From an uncultured Phascolarctobacterium sp. (GTDB lineage: Bacteria > Bacillota > Negativicutes > Acidaminococcales > Acidaminococcaceae), in contig CASFJU010000003.1 of the NCBI GenBank assembly GCA_949295115.1, positions 38,153 to 102,152 on the forward strand: a stretch of DNA of 64,000 nucleotides, in the 5' to 3' direction. This document shows positions 15,751 through 24,829 of the stretch, piece by piece (within the stretch, counting starts at the first letter, position 1; every line of letters starts with the position of its first letter). Below the pieces are notes generated by a model, which worked only from the letters and a program-made list of their open reading frames with translations, was not told the DNA's origin and searched no databases. A program made the position numbers and the translations under genes.

Positions 15751-17472
15751 ATGGGACAGGCAGAATTTGAACAAAGGCTGCTTAAAGTTGCCCGCGGGCT
15801 GGAACGTGCCGACCTTGTTTTAAAGGGCGGCAAGGTGTTTAACAGTTTTACGGGCGAATGGGAAACTGCCGATGTTGCCGTGTGCGGCGGAGTGATTGCC
15901 GGTATCGGCAGCTACAAAGGCGCGGAAGAATACAACATGGAGGGCAAATTTTTAACGCCGGGCTTTCTGGACGCGCACATGCATATTGAAAGCACGATGC
16001 TGGCTCCGCGTGAGCTGGCGCGTCTGCTTTTGCTGAACGGCGTTACCGGTATTTTTGCCGACCCGCATGAAATTGCCAACGTGCTGGGCACGGAAGGTTT
16101 GCAGTGGATGCTGGACGAAACGGAGGATATGCCGCTGGATGTGTTCTTTATGTTGCCTTCATGCGTACCGGCAACGAATATGGAAACGAGCGGCGCAGTG
16201 CTGGAAGCAGAAGATTTGCAGCCGTTTTTGAGCCATCCGCGTGTGCTGGGCTTGGGCGAGATGATGAATTACCCCGGCGTGCTGGCGGGTGACGAAGGCG
16301 TATATAAAAAGCTGGCGTTGGTGCGCGGCGGTATCTGCGACGGGCATGGGCCGGGCGTTACCGGCAACGATTTGAACGCTTATGCTGCGGCAGGCGTTAC
16401 CAGCGACCATGAGGCAACGACGAGCGCGGAAGGTTTGGAAAAAATCCGCCGCGGCAGTTATTTGATGCTGCGTGAAGCAAGCGGCGCGCATAACCTGTTG
16501 GAGCTGCTGGAATGCGTTACGCCGCTGAACAGCCGCCGCTGCTGTTTAGCAACGGACGACCGCCATTTGGACGAACTGGTAGCGCAGGGCAGCATTAACT
16601 ACATGGTGGAAATAGGCGTTACGCACGGCTATCCGGTGGAAATGCTTTTGCAGATGGCGACGCTGAACACGGCGGAGCGCTTCCGTTTGTACAACAGGGG
16701 CGCGCTGGCACCGGGTTACATTGCTGATATTAACGTATTTACCAATTTGCAGGATTTTACGCCGCAGTTTGTGTTCAAAAACGGAAAAAAAGTTGTGCAG
16801 AACGGCAAGCTGCTGTGGGAAAGCGAACCTTATCTTAAACCTGCAGCAACCGGTACGGATATTAAGGATTTGGACAGCAGCAGGCTGAAAATCGCGGCGG
16901 AGCCGGATAAAAAAATAAAAGTCATCTGCGTGGTGCCGGAACAGATTTTGACCGCGCAGCGCACCGAAACGCCGCTGTGCATTAACGGCGAAGCGGTAAG
17001 CGATACCTCGCGCGATATTTTGAAGCTGGCGGTGTTTGAACGCCACCATGCAACAGGCAATGTCGGGCTTGGCTTTGTGCAGGGTCTGCATTTAAAACGC
17101 GGCGCTGTTGCTTCTACCGTGACGCACGATTCGCATAACTTGATTGTGGCAGGCACTAACGACGCCGACATGCTGACGGCGGCTGCGGTGCTGCGCAAAG
17201 AAGGCGGCGGTATCGCCGTGGCGGTGGACGGTGAAATTAAAGCAATTTTGCCGCTGCCGTTTGCAGGACTCATGTGCGGCGAAAAAATCGAAGCCGTCAA
17301 CCGCAAAATAAAACAGCTGTATTACTGGACGGGCGAACTTGGCGTGCCCGAAGGGCAGAACATTTTTATGACGCTGTCCTTTCTCGCGCTGCCGGTTATC
17401 CCACATTTGCGGCTGACCGATAAAGGCCTTGCCGACGTAGATAAATTTACCCTGACAAGTTTATGGGCATAA
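15751..17472 (+). CDS. ade: Adenine deaminase
   Basis: A 573-residue metal-dependent amidohydrolase that turns adenine into hypoxanthine plus ammonia for purine salvage. It shows the metal motif HMHIEST (about residues 76-82), DPHEIANV (about 108-115), GHGPGVTG (about 198), a DDRH stretch around 270, and the C-terminal adenine-deaminase domain with VTHDSHN (about 460). Length fits the bacterial/Bacillus AdeC family. It is followed by a bidirectional terminator. Confidence 0.95.
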   Translation: MGQAEFEQRLLKVARGLERADLVLKGGKVFNSFTGEWETADVAVCGGVIAGIGSYKGAEEYNMEGKFLTPGFLDAHMHIESTMLAPRELARLLLLNGVTGIFADPHEIANVLGTEGLQWMLDETEDMPLDVFFMLPSCVPATNMETSGAVLEAEDLQPFLSHPRVLGLGEMMNYPGVLAGDEGVYKKLALVRGGICDGHGPGVTGNDLNAYAAAGVTSDHEATTSAEGLEKIRRGSYLMLREASGAHNLLELLECVTPLNSRRCCLATDDRHLDELVAQGSINYMVEIGVTHGYPVEMLLQMATLNTAERFRLYNRGALAPGYIADINVFTNLQDFTPQFVFKNGKKVVQNGKLLWESEPYLKPAATGTDIKDLDSSRLKIAAEPDKKIKVICVVPEQILTAQRTETPLCINGEAVSDTSRDILKLAVFERHHATGNVGLGFVQGLHLKRGAVASTVTHDSHNLIVAGTNDADMLTAAAVLRKEGGGIAVAVDGEIKAILPLPFAGLMCGEKIEAVNRKIKQLYYWTGELGVPEGQNIFMTLSFLALPVIPHLRLTDKGLADVDKFTLTSLWA

Positions 17473-17518
17473 AAAATACCACACTGGCTGCTAAGCAGTT
17501 CAGTGTGGTTATTTTTTG
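17473..17518. terminator. Bidirectional terminator
   Basis: ACCACACTG/CAGTGTGGT stem with an internal GCTGCTAAGCAG hairpin, flanked by A6 and T6, between convergent ade and the GltD-like gene. Confidence 0.85.
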
Positions 17519-17519
17519 C

Positions 17520-18911
17520 TTATTTTAAGTTTTCAGGTACTTCTTCACATTCGGCAAGCAGTTTCTTGGCGTCGATGTACTGCGCAATGCCTGCGGCAAC
17601 TTTTTTGGATTCTTTCATTGCCAGAACCACGGTAGCCGGGCCGTGTACAACGTCGCCGCTGCTGAATACGCCGGCACGCGTCGTCATGCCGTAGGGGCGC
17701 TCGCGCGTGATGACAAAGCCGCGGTCGTCAACCTGAATGCCCTTGGTGGTGGAAACAATCCTTGCCGCCGGGCGCTGGCCGATAGCGAGGATTACGCAGT
17801 CGCACGGCAGTGCTTCCTGGCCGCCTTCTTCAACAAACTGGCCGTCCTCGGTTTTTACAATGTGCTGAACGAGTAAACCTGCCAGCGCAGTTTCGTCGTT
17901 TTCGCCCGGCTTGGCACGCATGGCATTCAGCGCGCGCATCTGCTTTTTGTTCAGGTAAGCAATCGGCTGCTGCAAAAAGTTAAACTGCACGCCTTCTTTA
18001 ACGGCCGCTTCGTATTCGCTCGGGAAGCAGGAAATTTCTGCTTCGGTTTTATGGTAAACAATGGTAACATTCTGCGCCCCGCGGCGGATAGCGGTACGGG
18101 CTGCGTCCATTGCCACGTTGCCTGCGCCGATAACGATAACATTATCGCCGGTGTGCAGAAGCGTTTCGCTTTCGTCGAGCTTACCGCTGTCGGACAGCAC
18201 AACCATGCGCAGGAAGTAAGTTGCGGTTAAAATGCCGGTCAGTTCGTTGCCGGGAATGTTCAGCGTGCGCGGCAGGGAAGTGCCGGTGCCCATGAAGATG
18301 GCGTCATAGCCCATGTTGAACAGGTCGTCCACGGTGTAGTCCGGACCGATGAGCACGTTGGTTTTAATTTCTACGCCAAGGTGCAGCAGTTCTTTAATTT
18401 CACGGCGCACAACATCTTTATTCAAGCGGAATTCCGGAATGCCGAACAGCAAAATGCCGCCCGGTTCGCTCTGGCCTTCAAAAATAGTTACGGCAAAATT
18501 CATTTTTGCAAGGTCGCCGGCAACTGTTAAGCCTGCCGGGCCGCTGCCGATAACGGCTACTTTACCGCGTTTGCCGTTGGAAGGCGGCAGCGGTTTCAAA
18601 TTGTTCTCGTGCGCAAAGTCGGCAATAAACATTTCAAGGCTGCCGATTTCGATGCCGTGCTTGTTCTTGGCCATTACGCAATGGGCTTCGCACTGGCGTT
18701 CATGCGGGCAAACCCTGCCGCAGATGGCGGGAAGGTTGCTGCGTTCGGAAATAATCTCGTAGGCAAGCCCGATGTTGCCTTCGCTTAACGCGCGGATAAA
18801 TTGCGGAATATTGTTTTCTATCGGGCAGCCTGTCCTGCACAGCGGACGGGCACAGTTTAAACAGCGCCTTGCTTCGTTAATCGCTTCGGAAGTAGTCATG
18901 CGCCTGCTCAT
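17520..18911 (-). CDS. GltD/NfnL-type NADPH-binding flavoprotein
   Basis: A 463-residue FAD and iron-sulfur oxidoreductase of the glutamate synthase small-subunit family. The N-terminal Fe-S domain has CLNCARPLCRTGC (about residues 18-30) and CGRVCPHERQCEAHC (about 64-78). FAD and NADPH folds follow at IGSGPAG (about 121) and VIGAGNVAMDAA (about 262). No large glutamate synthase subunit lies beside it, nor an NfnS partner. It may be the homotetrameric archaeal-type GltA or an electron-transfer subunit acting with a partner encoded elsewhere. GAGGTG site before the ATG. Confidence 0.85.
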   Translation of the reverse strand: MSRRMTTSEAINEARRCLNCARPLCRTGCPIENNIPQFIRALSEGNIGLAYEIISERSNLPAICGRVCPHERQCEAHCVMAKNKHGIEIGSLEMFIADFAHENNLKPLPPSNGKRGKVAVIGSGPAGLTVAGDLAKMNFAVTIFEGQSEPGGILLFGIPEFRLNKDVVRREIKELLHLGVEIKTNVLIGPDYTVDDLFNMGYDAIFMGTGTSLPRTLNIPGNELTGILTATYFLRMVVLSDSGKLDESETLLHTGDNVIVIGAGNVAMDAARTAIRRGAQNVTIVYHKTEAEISCFPSEYEAAVKEGVQFNFLQQPIAYLNKKQMRALNAMRAKPGENDETALAGLLVQHIVKTEDGQFVEEGGQEALPCDCVILAIGQRPAARIVSTTKGIQVDDRGFVITRERPYGMTTRAGVFSSGDVVHGPATVVLAMKESKKVAAGIAQYIDAKKLLAECEEVPENLK

Positions 18912-19081
18912 TATTCTTCACCTCGTGTTGTATTTTATCTGTTTTTAAACGGCGTTAAAATTTGTTGCTAATTTATTTTAGCATAATCAGGCGCTAAAGT
19001 GCAAACAACTTTACAAAATATCGTGACAGAAAATTAAATTTACATTAAAGAGAACTTGATGATTAAAAAATCGCATATTTG

Positions 19082-19090
19082 TGTTATAAT
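19082..19090 (+). promoter_or_regulatory. Extended -10 of the M20 hydrolase operon
   Basis: TGTTATAAT (TGn plus consensus TATAAT at 19085-19090), 42 bp before the GTG start; no clear -35. The rest of the 220-bp divergent intergenic region shows nothing else I can support. Confidence 0.55.
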
Positions 19091-19131
19091 AATAGTACAT
19101 TTTATTTAATTTGGTAAAGGAGAAAAGCGTT

Positions 19132-20439
19132 GTGAATAAAGATGAATTAAAAGCTAAAGTGTGTGCGGCTATTGACGATTATAAAGATAAAATTGCCGCT
19201 ATCGCCGACAGTATAGCTGATGAGCCGGAGCTTGGCTTTAAAGAAGTAAAAACATCTGCCAAAGTTGCGGCGTTTATGCGTGAGCTTGGTATTGAACCGC
19301 AAACAGGCCTTGCTATTACCGGTGTAAAAGCAAGGGTGAAAGGAGCAAAACCGGGCCCGACAGCTGCTGTTTTGGGAGAACTTGATGCTGTCGGCTGCCC
19401 GGACAGCTGCAAGGCCGATCCGCTTACAGGTGCTGCTCATGCCTGTGGCCATAACTTGCAGATTGCAGTAATGCTGGCGGTTTGCTGTGGTATTGTAAAG
19501 TCCGGTGCCGCACAATATTTTAGTGGTGATGCTGTATTTTTCGGCGTACCGGCGGAAGAGTATGTTGAAATTGAATATCGCAAACGCCTTGCTGAAGAAG
19601 GCAGGATACACTTTTTAAGCGGCAAAGGCCAGCTTATTTATGAAGGTGCTTTTGATGACATTGACATGGCAATGCAGATGCACGCCGATAAAAATATGCC
19701 GGAGCCTACTGTTTCTGTTGGTGAATCAAGCAATGGTTTTATCGGTAAAACCATTCAATATGTGGGCAAAACTTCGCACGCGGCAGATGCACCGGATCAG
19801 GGAATTAATGCACTTAACGCTGCTATGTTGGGGCTGATGGGCATTAACGCACTGCGTGAAACTTTCCGCGAGCGTGATGTAGTGCGTGTACATCCGATTA
19901 TTACCAAAGGCGGCGACCTTGTTAACAGCGTTCCTGCTGATGTGCGCATTGAAACCTATGTGCGTGCCAAAACGATGGAAGCAATTGAACAAACACATCA
20001 TAAAGTTGATGCTGCTTTAAAAGCTGGCGGCGATGCAATCGGTGCACAAACCATTATTCACACTTTACCGGGTATGCTGCCTTTATCATGCAATAAAACC
20101 ATGAATGAGCTTTTTGTAAAAAATGCCCAAATTGCCAATCCGCAGGTTAATGTTAAGGACGCAGGACATTTCAGTGCATCTACAGACATGGGAGATGTAT
20201 CGCACCTGATGCCGGTAATTCATCCGTTTATCGGTGGCGTGGACGGCTTTTTACATACAGCAGATTTTCACGTTGTAGATTTTGATGCTGCTGTTATTTT
20301 GCCAGCCAAAGCTTTTGCCATGATGCTGGTAGACCTTTTGGCAGACGATGCCGCAGAAGGCAAAAAAATACTGGCAGAACATAAGCCGCTTATGACGAAG
20401 AAAGAATATATTGAAAAGCTGGAAAGCTATTTCAGTTAA
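19132..20439 (+). CDS. M20-family amidohydrolase (aminobenzoyl-glutamate hydrolase-like)
   Basis: A 435-residue zinc amidohydrolase of the M20D type (IAA-amino acid hydrolase / AbgB-like). It has GELDAVG (about residue 83), the metal motif AHACGHNLQ (about 102-110), PAEEYVE (about 143-149), and a dimerisation domain starting near residue 185. Such enzymes split N-acyl or N-aryl amino acids. It is the first gene of a three-gene operon with two membrane proteins, which suggests uptake and cleavage of an amide substrate (inference). The start is GTG at 19132 with GGAG 9 bp upstream. Base composition is more AT-rich than neighbouring operons. Confidence 0.85.
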   Translation: MNKDELKAKVCAAIDDYKDKIAAIADSIADEPELGFKEVKTSAKVAAFMRELGIEPQTGLAITGVKARVKGAKPGPTAAVLGELDAVGCPDSCKADPLTGAAHACGHNLQIAVMLAVCCGIVKSGAAQYFSGDAVFFGVPAEEYVEIEYRKRLAEEGRIHFLSGKGQLIYEGAFDDIDMAMQMHADKNMPEPTVSVGESSNGFIGKTIQYVGKTSHAADAPDQGINALNAAMLGLMGINALRETFRERDVVRVHPIITKGGDLVNSVPADVRIETYVRAKTMEAIEQTHHKVDAALKAGGDAIGAQTIIHTLPGMLPLSCNKTMNELFVKNAQIANPQVNVKDAGHFSASTDMGDVSHLMPVIHPFIGGVDGFLHTADFHVVDFDAAVILPAKAFAMMLVDLLADDAAEGKKILAEHKPLMTKKEYIEKLESYFS

Positions 20440-20457
20440 TTATTAGGGGGGATTATT

Positions 20458-21258
20458 GTGTATAATTTTAAGCTGCACGCCATAGTGCTAATTTTGATTA
20501 TTGCTGCTGAAATGATTGGCAATATTTCTTTTAAAATAGGTATTGGTACTATTGTACTTTTGCCGATGCTGTACGCGTTGATTATGGGCATTTTTACAGC
20601 TCCTAAATTTTTAAAAATTGTTAATCTGAAAGATATGAATGATGCAAGTTCGCTTATCGGCATTACGCTGATGCTTTTAATGGCACGCTATGGAACTTTG
20701 GTAGGACCTACATTGCCTGAAATTTTAAAAGCTTCCCCGGCACTTGTTTTGCAGGAATTTGGTAACCTCGGTACAGTGCTGCTTGGCATTCCTGTTGCAA
20801 TGTACTTTGGTTTAAAACGCGAAGCTATCGGCGCAGCACATTCTATTGCCCGCGAACCGAACGTGGCTCTTATCGGCGAACGCTATGGTCTTGACAGTGC
20901 TGAAGGACGCGGAGTTATGGGTGTTTATATCAGCGGCACTGTATTTGGTACAATTTTCTTTGGTATTTTGGCAAGCCTTGCCGCAGCGTATCTGCCTGTT
21001 CATCCTTATGCGCTGGCAATGGCAGCAGGCGTAGGCTCCGCTAGTATGATGACCGCAGCAGTTGGTTCGCTTACGGTAATGTATCCTGATATGGCAGAAC
21101 AGATTGCGGCATTTGGTGCAGCAAGCAATATGCTTTCCGGCCTTGACGGTGTGTATATGTCCATTTGGATGGCACTGCCGCTTAGTGAATGGCTTTATAA
21201 GAGAATTTATAAATTTAAATATGGTGTTGAACCTTCCGGGGAGGATGCTGCAAAATGA
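20458..21258 (+). CDS. DUF3100-like integral membrane protein
   Basis: A 266-residue membrane protein with about eight hydrophobic segments. It resembles the DUF3100 family, for which no function is established. The conserved middle region holds REAIGAAHSIAREPNVALI and G-x-x-S-A-G-x-G-like glycine-rich stretches typical of transporters. It starts at GTG 20458 behind AGGGGGGA, 18 bp after the M20 hydrolase, and overlaps the next gene by 4 bp (ATGA). A role as substrate carrier for the hydrolase is inference from context only. Confidence 0.7.
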   Translation: MYNFKLHAIVLILIIAAEMIGNISFKIGIGTIVLLPMLYALIMGIFTAPKFLKIVNLKDMNDASSLIGITLMLLMARYGTLVGPTLPEILKASPALVLQEFGNLGTVLLGIPVAMYFGLKREAIGAAHSIAREPNVALIGERYGLDSAEGRGVMGVYISGTVFGTIFFGILASLAAAYLPVHPYALAMAAGVGSASMMTAAVGSLTVMYPDMAEQIAAFGAASNMLSGLDGVYMSIWMALPLSEWLYKRIYKFKYGVEPSGEDAAK

Positions 21259-21701
21259 CTTTAAAAGATTCGCTTATAGTATTATTTATCGTTGGAGCAA
21301 TGTCGTTAGTTGCCAATGTTATCGGAACGCCTTATGGCGTCATTGAATCAATTCCCGGTCTGTTAATTTTAATTGCTATGGCTATTACTGGTATGGCAAT
21401 GGCCAAGTTTTTGCCCGGCAATATTCCGGCTGTTGCTTATGTGGTAACGCTGGCTTGTCTGCTTTCATATCCCGGTGTTCCCGGTAGTGAGTATGTAAAC
21501 GCATACGTTAAAAAAGTTGGCTTTTTGCAGTTGTGCACGCCAATTCTGGCGTATGCCGGTGTTTCTATAGGCAAGGACTTGGACGCATTCGCAAAAAGCG
21601 GCTGGCGAATTGTTGTTATTTCCTGCATAGTTTTTATCGGTACCTATATCGGATCAGCAGTTATTGCACAGTGCATTTTAAAAGCGTTGGGACAAATCTA
21701 A
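21255..21701 (+). CDS. Small four-helix membrane protein of the M20/DUF3100 operon
   Basis: A 148-residue hydrophobic protein with four or five predicted membrane helices. It includes a TPYGVIESIPGLL loop and a conserved-looking CTPILAYAGVSIGKDLD segment around residues 94-110. I do not recognise a named family, although its size and context suggest the second subunit of a two-component permease with the DUF3100 protein. Translation is coupled through ATGA. Confidence 0.65.
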   Translation: MTLKDSLIVLFIVGAMSLVANVIGTPYGVIESIPGLLILIAMAITGMAMAKFLPGNIPAVAYVVTLACLLSYPGVPGSEYVNAYVKKVGFLQLCTPILAYAGVSIGKDLDAFAKSGWRIVVISCIVFIGTYIGSAVIAQCILKALGQI

Positions 21702-21730
21702 ACGGCATAACTTTTTCGCCACTTTGTATT

Positions 21731-21770
21731 TTTATCGCCCGCGGCATATTGAATTTGCGGCGGGGATAAA
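21731..21770. other. Imperfect GC-rich hairpin after the M20 operon
   Basis: TTTATC(G)CCCGC...GCGGGGATAAA folds into a stem with one bulge. There is no U-tract on the plus strand, so it may be a 3'-end stabiliser or weak terminator. Confidence 0.35.
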
Positions 21771-21809
21771 GTAAAATTAAATATAGATTTAAATGTGGAG
21801 GTAAATATT

Positions 21810-22256
21810 ATGTCCGAAATTTTAGCAACTGCTGAATTTTCCAGCGTCATTCATAATAACGAAGTTTGCGATGAAATCGTAAAATGGGGCAACGCCAACG
21901 GCTACCCGCTGACGAAGGCAAAACTTTACAACTCGCTCGGCGGCGCTTATGTCGGCTTTGCGCCGGGATACATGATTAAGGCAACCCGCCGTCCGCCCGT
22001 TCCCGGAGGCTGGGATGTTGTTGTGGAAACCTACGAAGCCGAAACCCGTATCATTCCGCTGAACGTCAACAACGAAACAGGCGAAACCAACCGCTTTATT
22101 TTAAAAATGATTGAAGAATACAAAAAAGAAGGCCTGACGATGGAGATGGCTGAAACCTGGTACGAATCCTACGGCACTTACCTGCGCGATTTAAAAGTTA
22201 CCGGCCATCCGATTTTAATCAACGCCTTCGAGGACTTCATCGAAAACATGCGTTAA
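21810..22256 (+). CDS. Conserved-looking hypothetical protein, 148 residues
   Basis: I do not recognise this protein. It is soluble and mildly acidic, with no signal peptide or membrane segment. The central part has a G-G-A-Y-V-G-F-A-P-G-Y-M-I-K stretch and a RRPPVPGGWDVVVETYEAE stretch (about residues 57-75). The C-terminal half is helical. A GGAGG site precedes the ATG at 21810; the frame is open a little upstream from a GTG that is part of the ribosome site. It stands alone, ending before a bidirectional terminator. Confidence 0.75.
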   Translation: MSEILATAEFSSVIHNNEVCDEIVKWGNANGYPLTKAKLYNSLGGAYVGFAPGYMIKATRRPPVPGGWDVVVETYEAETRIIPLNVNNETGETNRFILKMIEEYKKEGLTMEMAETWYESYGTYLRDLKVTGHPILINAFEDFIENMR

Positions 22257-22265
22257 CAGCAAAAC

Positions 22266-22301
22266 AAAAAGCACTTCACCATTACGGCGAAGTGCTTTTT
22301 T
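22266..22301. terminator. Bidirectional terminator
   Basis: AAAAAGCACTTC / GAAGTGCTTTTTT stem with an inner CC/GG pair, between the hypothetical gene (+) and ABC-F (-). Confidence 0.85.
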
Positions 22302-22310
22302 ATGTCCGTT

Positions 22311-23867
22311 TTAAATTACTTTCGTCGTCCAGTCCTCAATGTTCCAGACGGCGGTTACCCAGTCTTCGTAAAATTCCGGTTCGTGCGATACCAGAAGCAC
22401 GCTGCCCTTAAAATCAATCAACGCGCGTTTAAGCTCCGCTTTGGCGTCCACGTCCAAATGGTTGGTAGGTTCGTCCAGCACCAGCCAGTTGACGTTTTTC
22501 AGCATCAGTTTGCACAGGCGCACCTTGGCAGCTTCGCCGCCGCTTAAAACAAACACCTTGCTGGTAATATGCTCGTTGGTCAGTCCGCAGGCTGCCAGCG
22601 CGGCGCGTACTTCGTAGTTCGTCATGCCGGGGTACTCGTTCCACACATCTTCCAGCGCCGTGTTTTCGTTTTTGTCGCGTTCTTCCTGCTCAAAATAGCC
22701 CGGCTCCAAAAACTGGCCCAGTTCAATTTTTCCGCTTATGGGTGGGATAATGCCTAAAATTGTTTTCAGCAGCGTGGTTTTGCCCAAACCGTTTACGCCG
22801 CGGATGGCGATTTTCTGCCCGCATTCGATTTTAAAGCTGACGGGGCGGGTCAGCGGCGAATCGTATCCCAGCACCAAATCTTCGGCAACGGCCAGATAAC
22901 GGCTCGGCGTGCGCGCTTCTTTAAACCGGAAGTGCGCTTTCGGTTTTTCGCGCGGTTTTTCAATCATTTCCATTTTGTCCAGCTTTTTCTGGCGGCTCTT
23001 GGCCATGTTGGTGGTTGCCACGCGCGCCTTGTTGCGGGCGATGAAGTCCTCCAGCTTGGCAACTTCCTGCTGTTGGCGTTCGTAAGCAGCTTCCTTCTGC
23101 GCCTTGTAAATGGTGTACATTTCCTGGAACTTGTCATAGTTGCCGGTGTAGCGCGTCAGCTCGCAGTTTTCCAGATGGTAAATGACGTTAACGACTTTGT
23201 TCAAAAAGCTGATGTCGTGGCTGATTAAAATAAAAGCGTTTTCGTAGTTCTGCAAAAACTTCGTCAGCCATTCAATGTGTTCCACGTCAAGGTAGTTTGT
23301 CGGTTCGTCCAAAAGCAAAATGGAGGAGTTTTGCAAAAGCAGCTTGGTCAGTAAAACCTTGCTGCGCTGGCCGCCGCTTAATTCCGATACGTCGCGGTCC
23401 AGCCCGATGCTGCCAAGCCCCAAACCGTTAGCGGTTTCTTCAATCTTGCTGTCCAGCGAATAAAAGCCGCCGTGCTCCAGCTCCGTCTGGATTTCGCCGA
23501 CAGTTTCCATCATTTTATCCATTTCTTCAGGCGTGGCGTCGCCCATTTTTTCATAAAGCTCCAGCATTTCCGCTTCCATTCTGTACATCTCGTCAAAAGC
23601 GGTACGCAAAACCTCGCGGATGGTCATGCCCTTCTGCAAGGTGCTTTGCTGGTCGAGGTAGCCTACGGTCACTTTGCCGGGCCATTCAACCCTGCCTTCA
23701 TCCGGCAGCGTGTGGCCGGTAACAATATTCAAAAAGGTCGATTTGCCTTCGCCGTTGGCGCCGACGAGACCGACATGCTCGCCGCGCATCAGTTTGAAGG
23801 AAACGTTCTCTAAAATCTGGCGTCCGCCAAAGGAATGCGATACATTGGTGACATTTAAATAGCTCAC
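22311..23867 (-). CDS. ABC-F family ATPase
   Basis: A 518-residue twin-ATPase of the ABC-F type, without membrane segments. These proteins bind the ribosomal E site; some help translation, some protect against antibiotics. Domain 1 has Walker A GANGEGKST, signature LSGGQRSK and Walker B LLLDEPTNYLD. A charged helical linker (about residues 240-320) follows. Domain 2 has GVNGLGKTT, LSGGEAAK and LVLDEPTNHLD. No regulatory leader typical of resistance ABC-F genes is seen, so a housekeeping role (YdiF/EttA-like) is more likely. The start is GTG at 23867 with AGAGAGG upstream. Confidence 0.9.
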   Translation of the reverse strand: MSYLNVTNVSHSFGGRQILENVSFKLMRGEHVGLVGANGEGKSTFLNIVTGHTLPDEGRVEWPGKVTVGYLDQQSTLQKGMTIREVLRTAFDEMYRMEAEMLELYEKMGDATPEEMDKMMETVGEIQTELEHGGFYSLDSKIEETANGLGLGSIGLDRDVSELSGGQRSKVLLTKLLLQNSSILLLDEPTNYLDVEHIEWLTKFLQNYENAFILISHDISFLNKVVNVIYHLENCELTRYTGNYDKFQEMYTIYKAQKEAAYERQQQEVAKLEDFIARNKARVATTNMAKSRQKKLDKMEMIEKPREKPKAHFRFKEARTPSRYLAVAEDLVLGYDSPLTRPVSFKIECGQKIAIRGVNGLGKTTLLKTILGIIPPISGKIELGQFLEPGYFEQEERDKNENTALEDVWNEYPGMTNYEVRAALAACGLTNEHITSKVFVLSGGEAAKVRLCKLMLKNVNWLVLDEPTNHLDVDAKAELKRALIDFKGSVLLVSHEPEFYEDWVTAVWNIEDWTTKVI

Positions 23868-23988
23868 GTTAAAATCCTCTCTTAAAATAGCGATATGCAC
23901 AATTTTATCGTAAACGGCGGCTTTTTGCAAAGGATTTTTAACGACGGCGCAGAATATAACAAATATTTAACAGGAGAGGGCTGATAAC

Positions 23989-24456
23989 ATGATTTTTGGA
24001 CATAAAACCGATATTGAAAAATTACTGCCTTACGTCAGTGAAGATTTGCAGAAGGCGCTGAAATATTTAGCAGCGACGGATTTTAGCAAAGTGCCTAACG
24101 GCAGATACGAGCTGGACGGCGAAAAAATGTACGCCAACGTAGATACCTACACGACGGAGGACAGCAGCAAAAAGAAACCGGAAGCGCACAACAAATACAT
24201 CGACGTGCAATACCTTGGCAAAGGCTCGGAAAAGATTTATTTTGCGCCGCGCACGGCTGACGTGAAAGTTGTGGAGGATTACGCCGCCGAACGTGACCTG
24301 CTGTTTTTTGAAAACATCGCCGAAAAAGACAGCGTTGTTTTAAACGCAGGCGACTTTGCCGTACTGTTTCCGTGGGAGCTGCACCGCCCCGGCTGCAACG
24401 CTGACGGAACGCCGAGTGACGTGCAGAAAATCGTTGTAAAAATCGCCGTAAAATAA
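23989..24456 (+). CDS. YhcH/YjgK/YiaL family protein
   Basis: A 155-residue cupin-like protein of the YhcH/YjgK/YiaL (DUF386) family, often linked to sialic acid or other sugar catabolism as an anomerase. Features are GRYELDGEKMYANVDTYTT (about residues 39-57), EAHNKYIDVQYLGKGSE (about 65-81) and FPWELHRPGC (about 127-136). No sugar pathway genes lie nearby. GGAGAGG precedes the ATG. Confidence 0.88.
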   Translation: MIFGHKTDIEKLLPYVSEDLQKALKYLAATDFSKVPNGRYELDGEKMYANVDTYTTEDSSKKKPEAHNKYIDVQYLGKGSEKIYFAPRTADVKVVEDYAAERDLLFFENIAEKDSVVLNAGDFAVLFPWELHRPGCNADGTPSDVQKIVVKIAVK

Positions 24457-24481
24457 TTTTTAAAAATTTTTCAAAAAAGTG

Positions 24482-24510
24482 TTGACAAGAAGGCGCTGAA
24501 ACCGTATAAT
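24482..24510 (+). promoter_or_regulatory. Consensus promoter of the tRNA operon
   Basis: Perfect TTGACA (24482-24487), 17-bp spacer and perfect TATAAT (24505-24510), 29 bp before the first tRNA. Confidence 0.92.
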
Positions 24511-24539
24511 AGCATATGTGGTCAGCACCACAGTGAAAT

Positions 24540-24615
24540 TCCCCGATAGTTCAGCCGGTAGAACACCTGACTGTTAATCAGGGCGTCGTAGGTTCGAGTC
24601 CTACTCGGGGAGCCA
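24540..24615 (+). tRNA. tRNA-Asn (GTT)
   Basis: Full cloverleaf with acceptor TCCCCGA/TCGGGGA, anticodon loop CTGTTAA giving GTT, T-arm GGTTCGAGTCC, and encoded CCA. Confidence 0.97.
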
Positions 24616-24618
24616 CCT

Positions 24619-24693
24619 GGCCGGTTGGTCAAGCGGTTAAGACACCGCCCTTTCACGGCGGTATCGGGGGTTCGATTCCCCCACCGGTCACCA
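24619..24693 (+). tRNA. tRNA-Glu (TTC)
   Basis: Acceptor GGCCGGT/ACCGGTC (one G-U), anticodon stem CCGCC/GGCGG with loop CTTTCAC giving TTC, T-arm GGGGGTTCGATTCCCCC, and encoded CCA. Confidence 0.97.
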
Positions 24694-24696
24694 TTC

Positions 24697-24772
24697 GGGC
24701 GCTTAGCTCAGCTGGGAGAGCGTCTGCCTTACAAGCAGAATGTCAGCGGTTCGATCCCGTTAGCGCCCACCA
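24697..24772 (+). tRNA. tRNA-Val (TAC)
   Basis: Acceptor GGGCGCT/AGCGCCC, anticodon stem TCTGC/GCAGA with loop CTTACAA giving TAC, standard T-loop, and encoded CCA. Confidence 0.97.
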
Positions 24773-24781
24773 TCGAAAATC

Positions 24782-24814
24782 AGCAGTCTTCTAACGAAGG
24801 CTGCTTTTTTTATT
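24782..24814 (+). terminator. Terminator of the tRNA operon
   Basis: GCAGTCTTC-TAAC-GAAGGCTGC stem (one G-T pair) followed by T7. Confidence 0.85.
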
Positions 24815-24829
24815 CTGCCGCAACTTATG

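Noticed and set aside
17520..18911. Complete glutamate synthase locus
   Set aside because: Only the small-subunit-like flavoprotein is present; no large subunit gene lies on either side.
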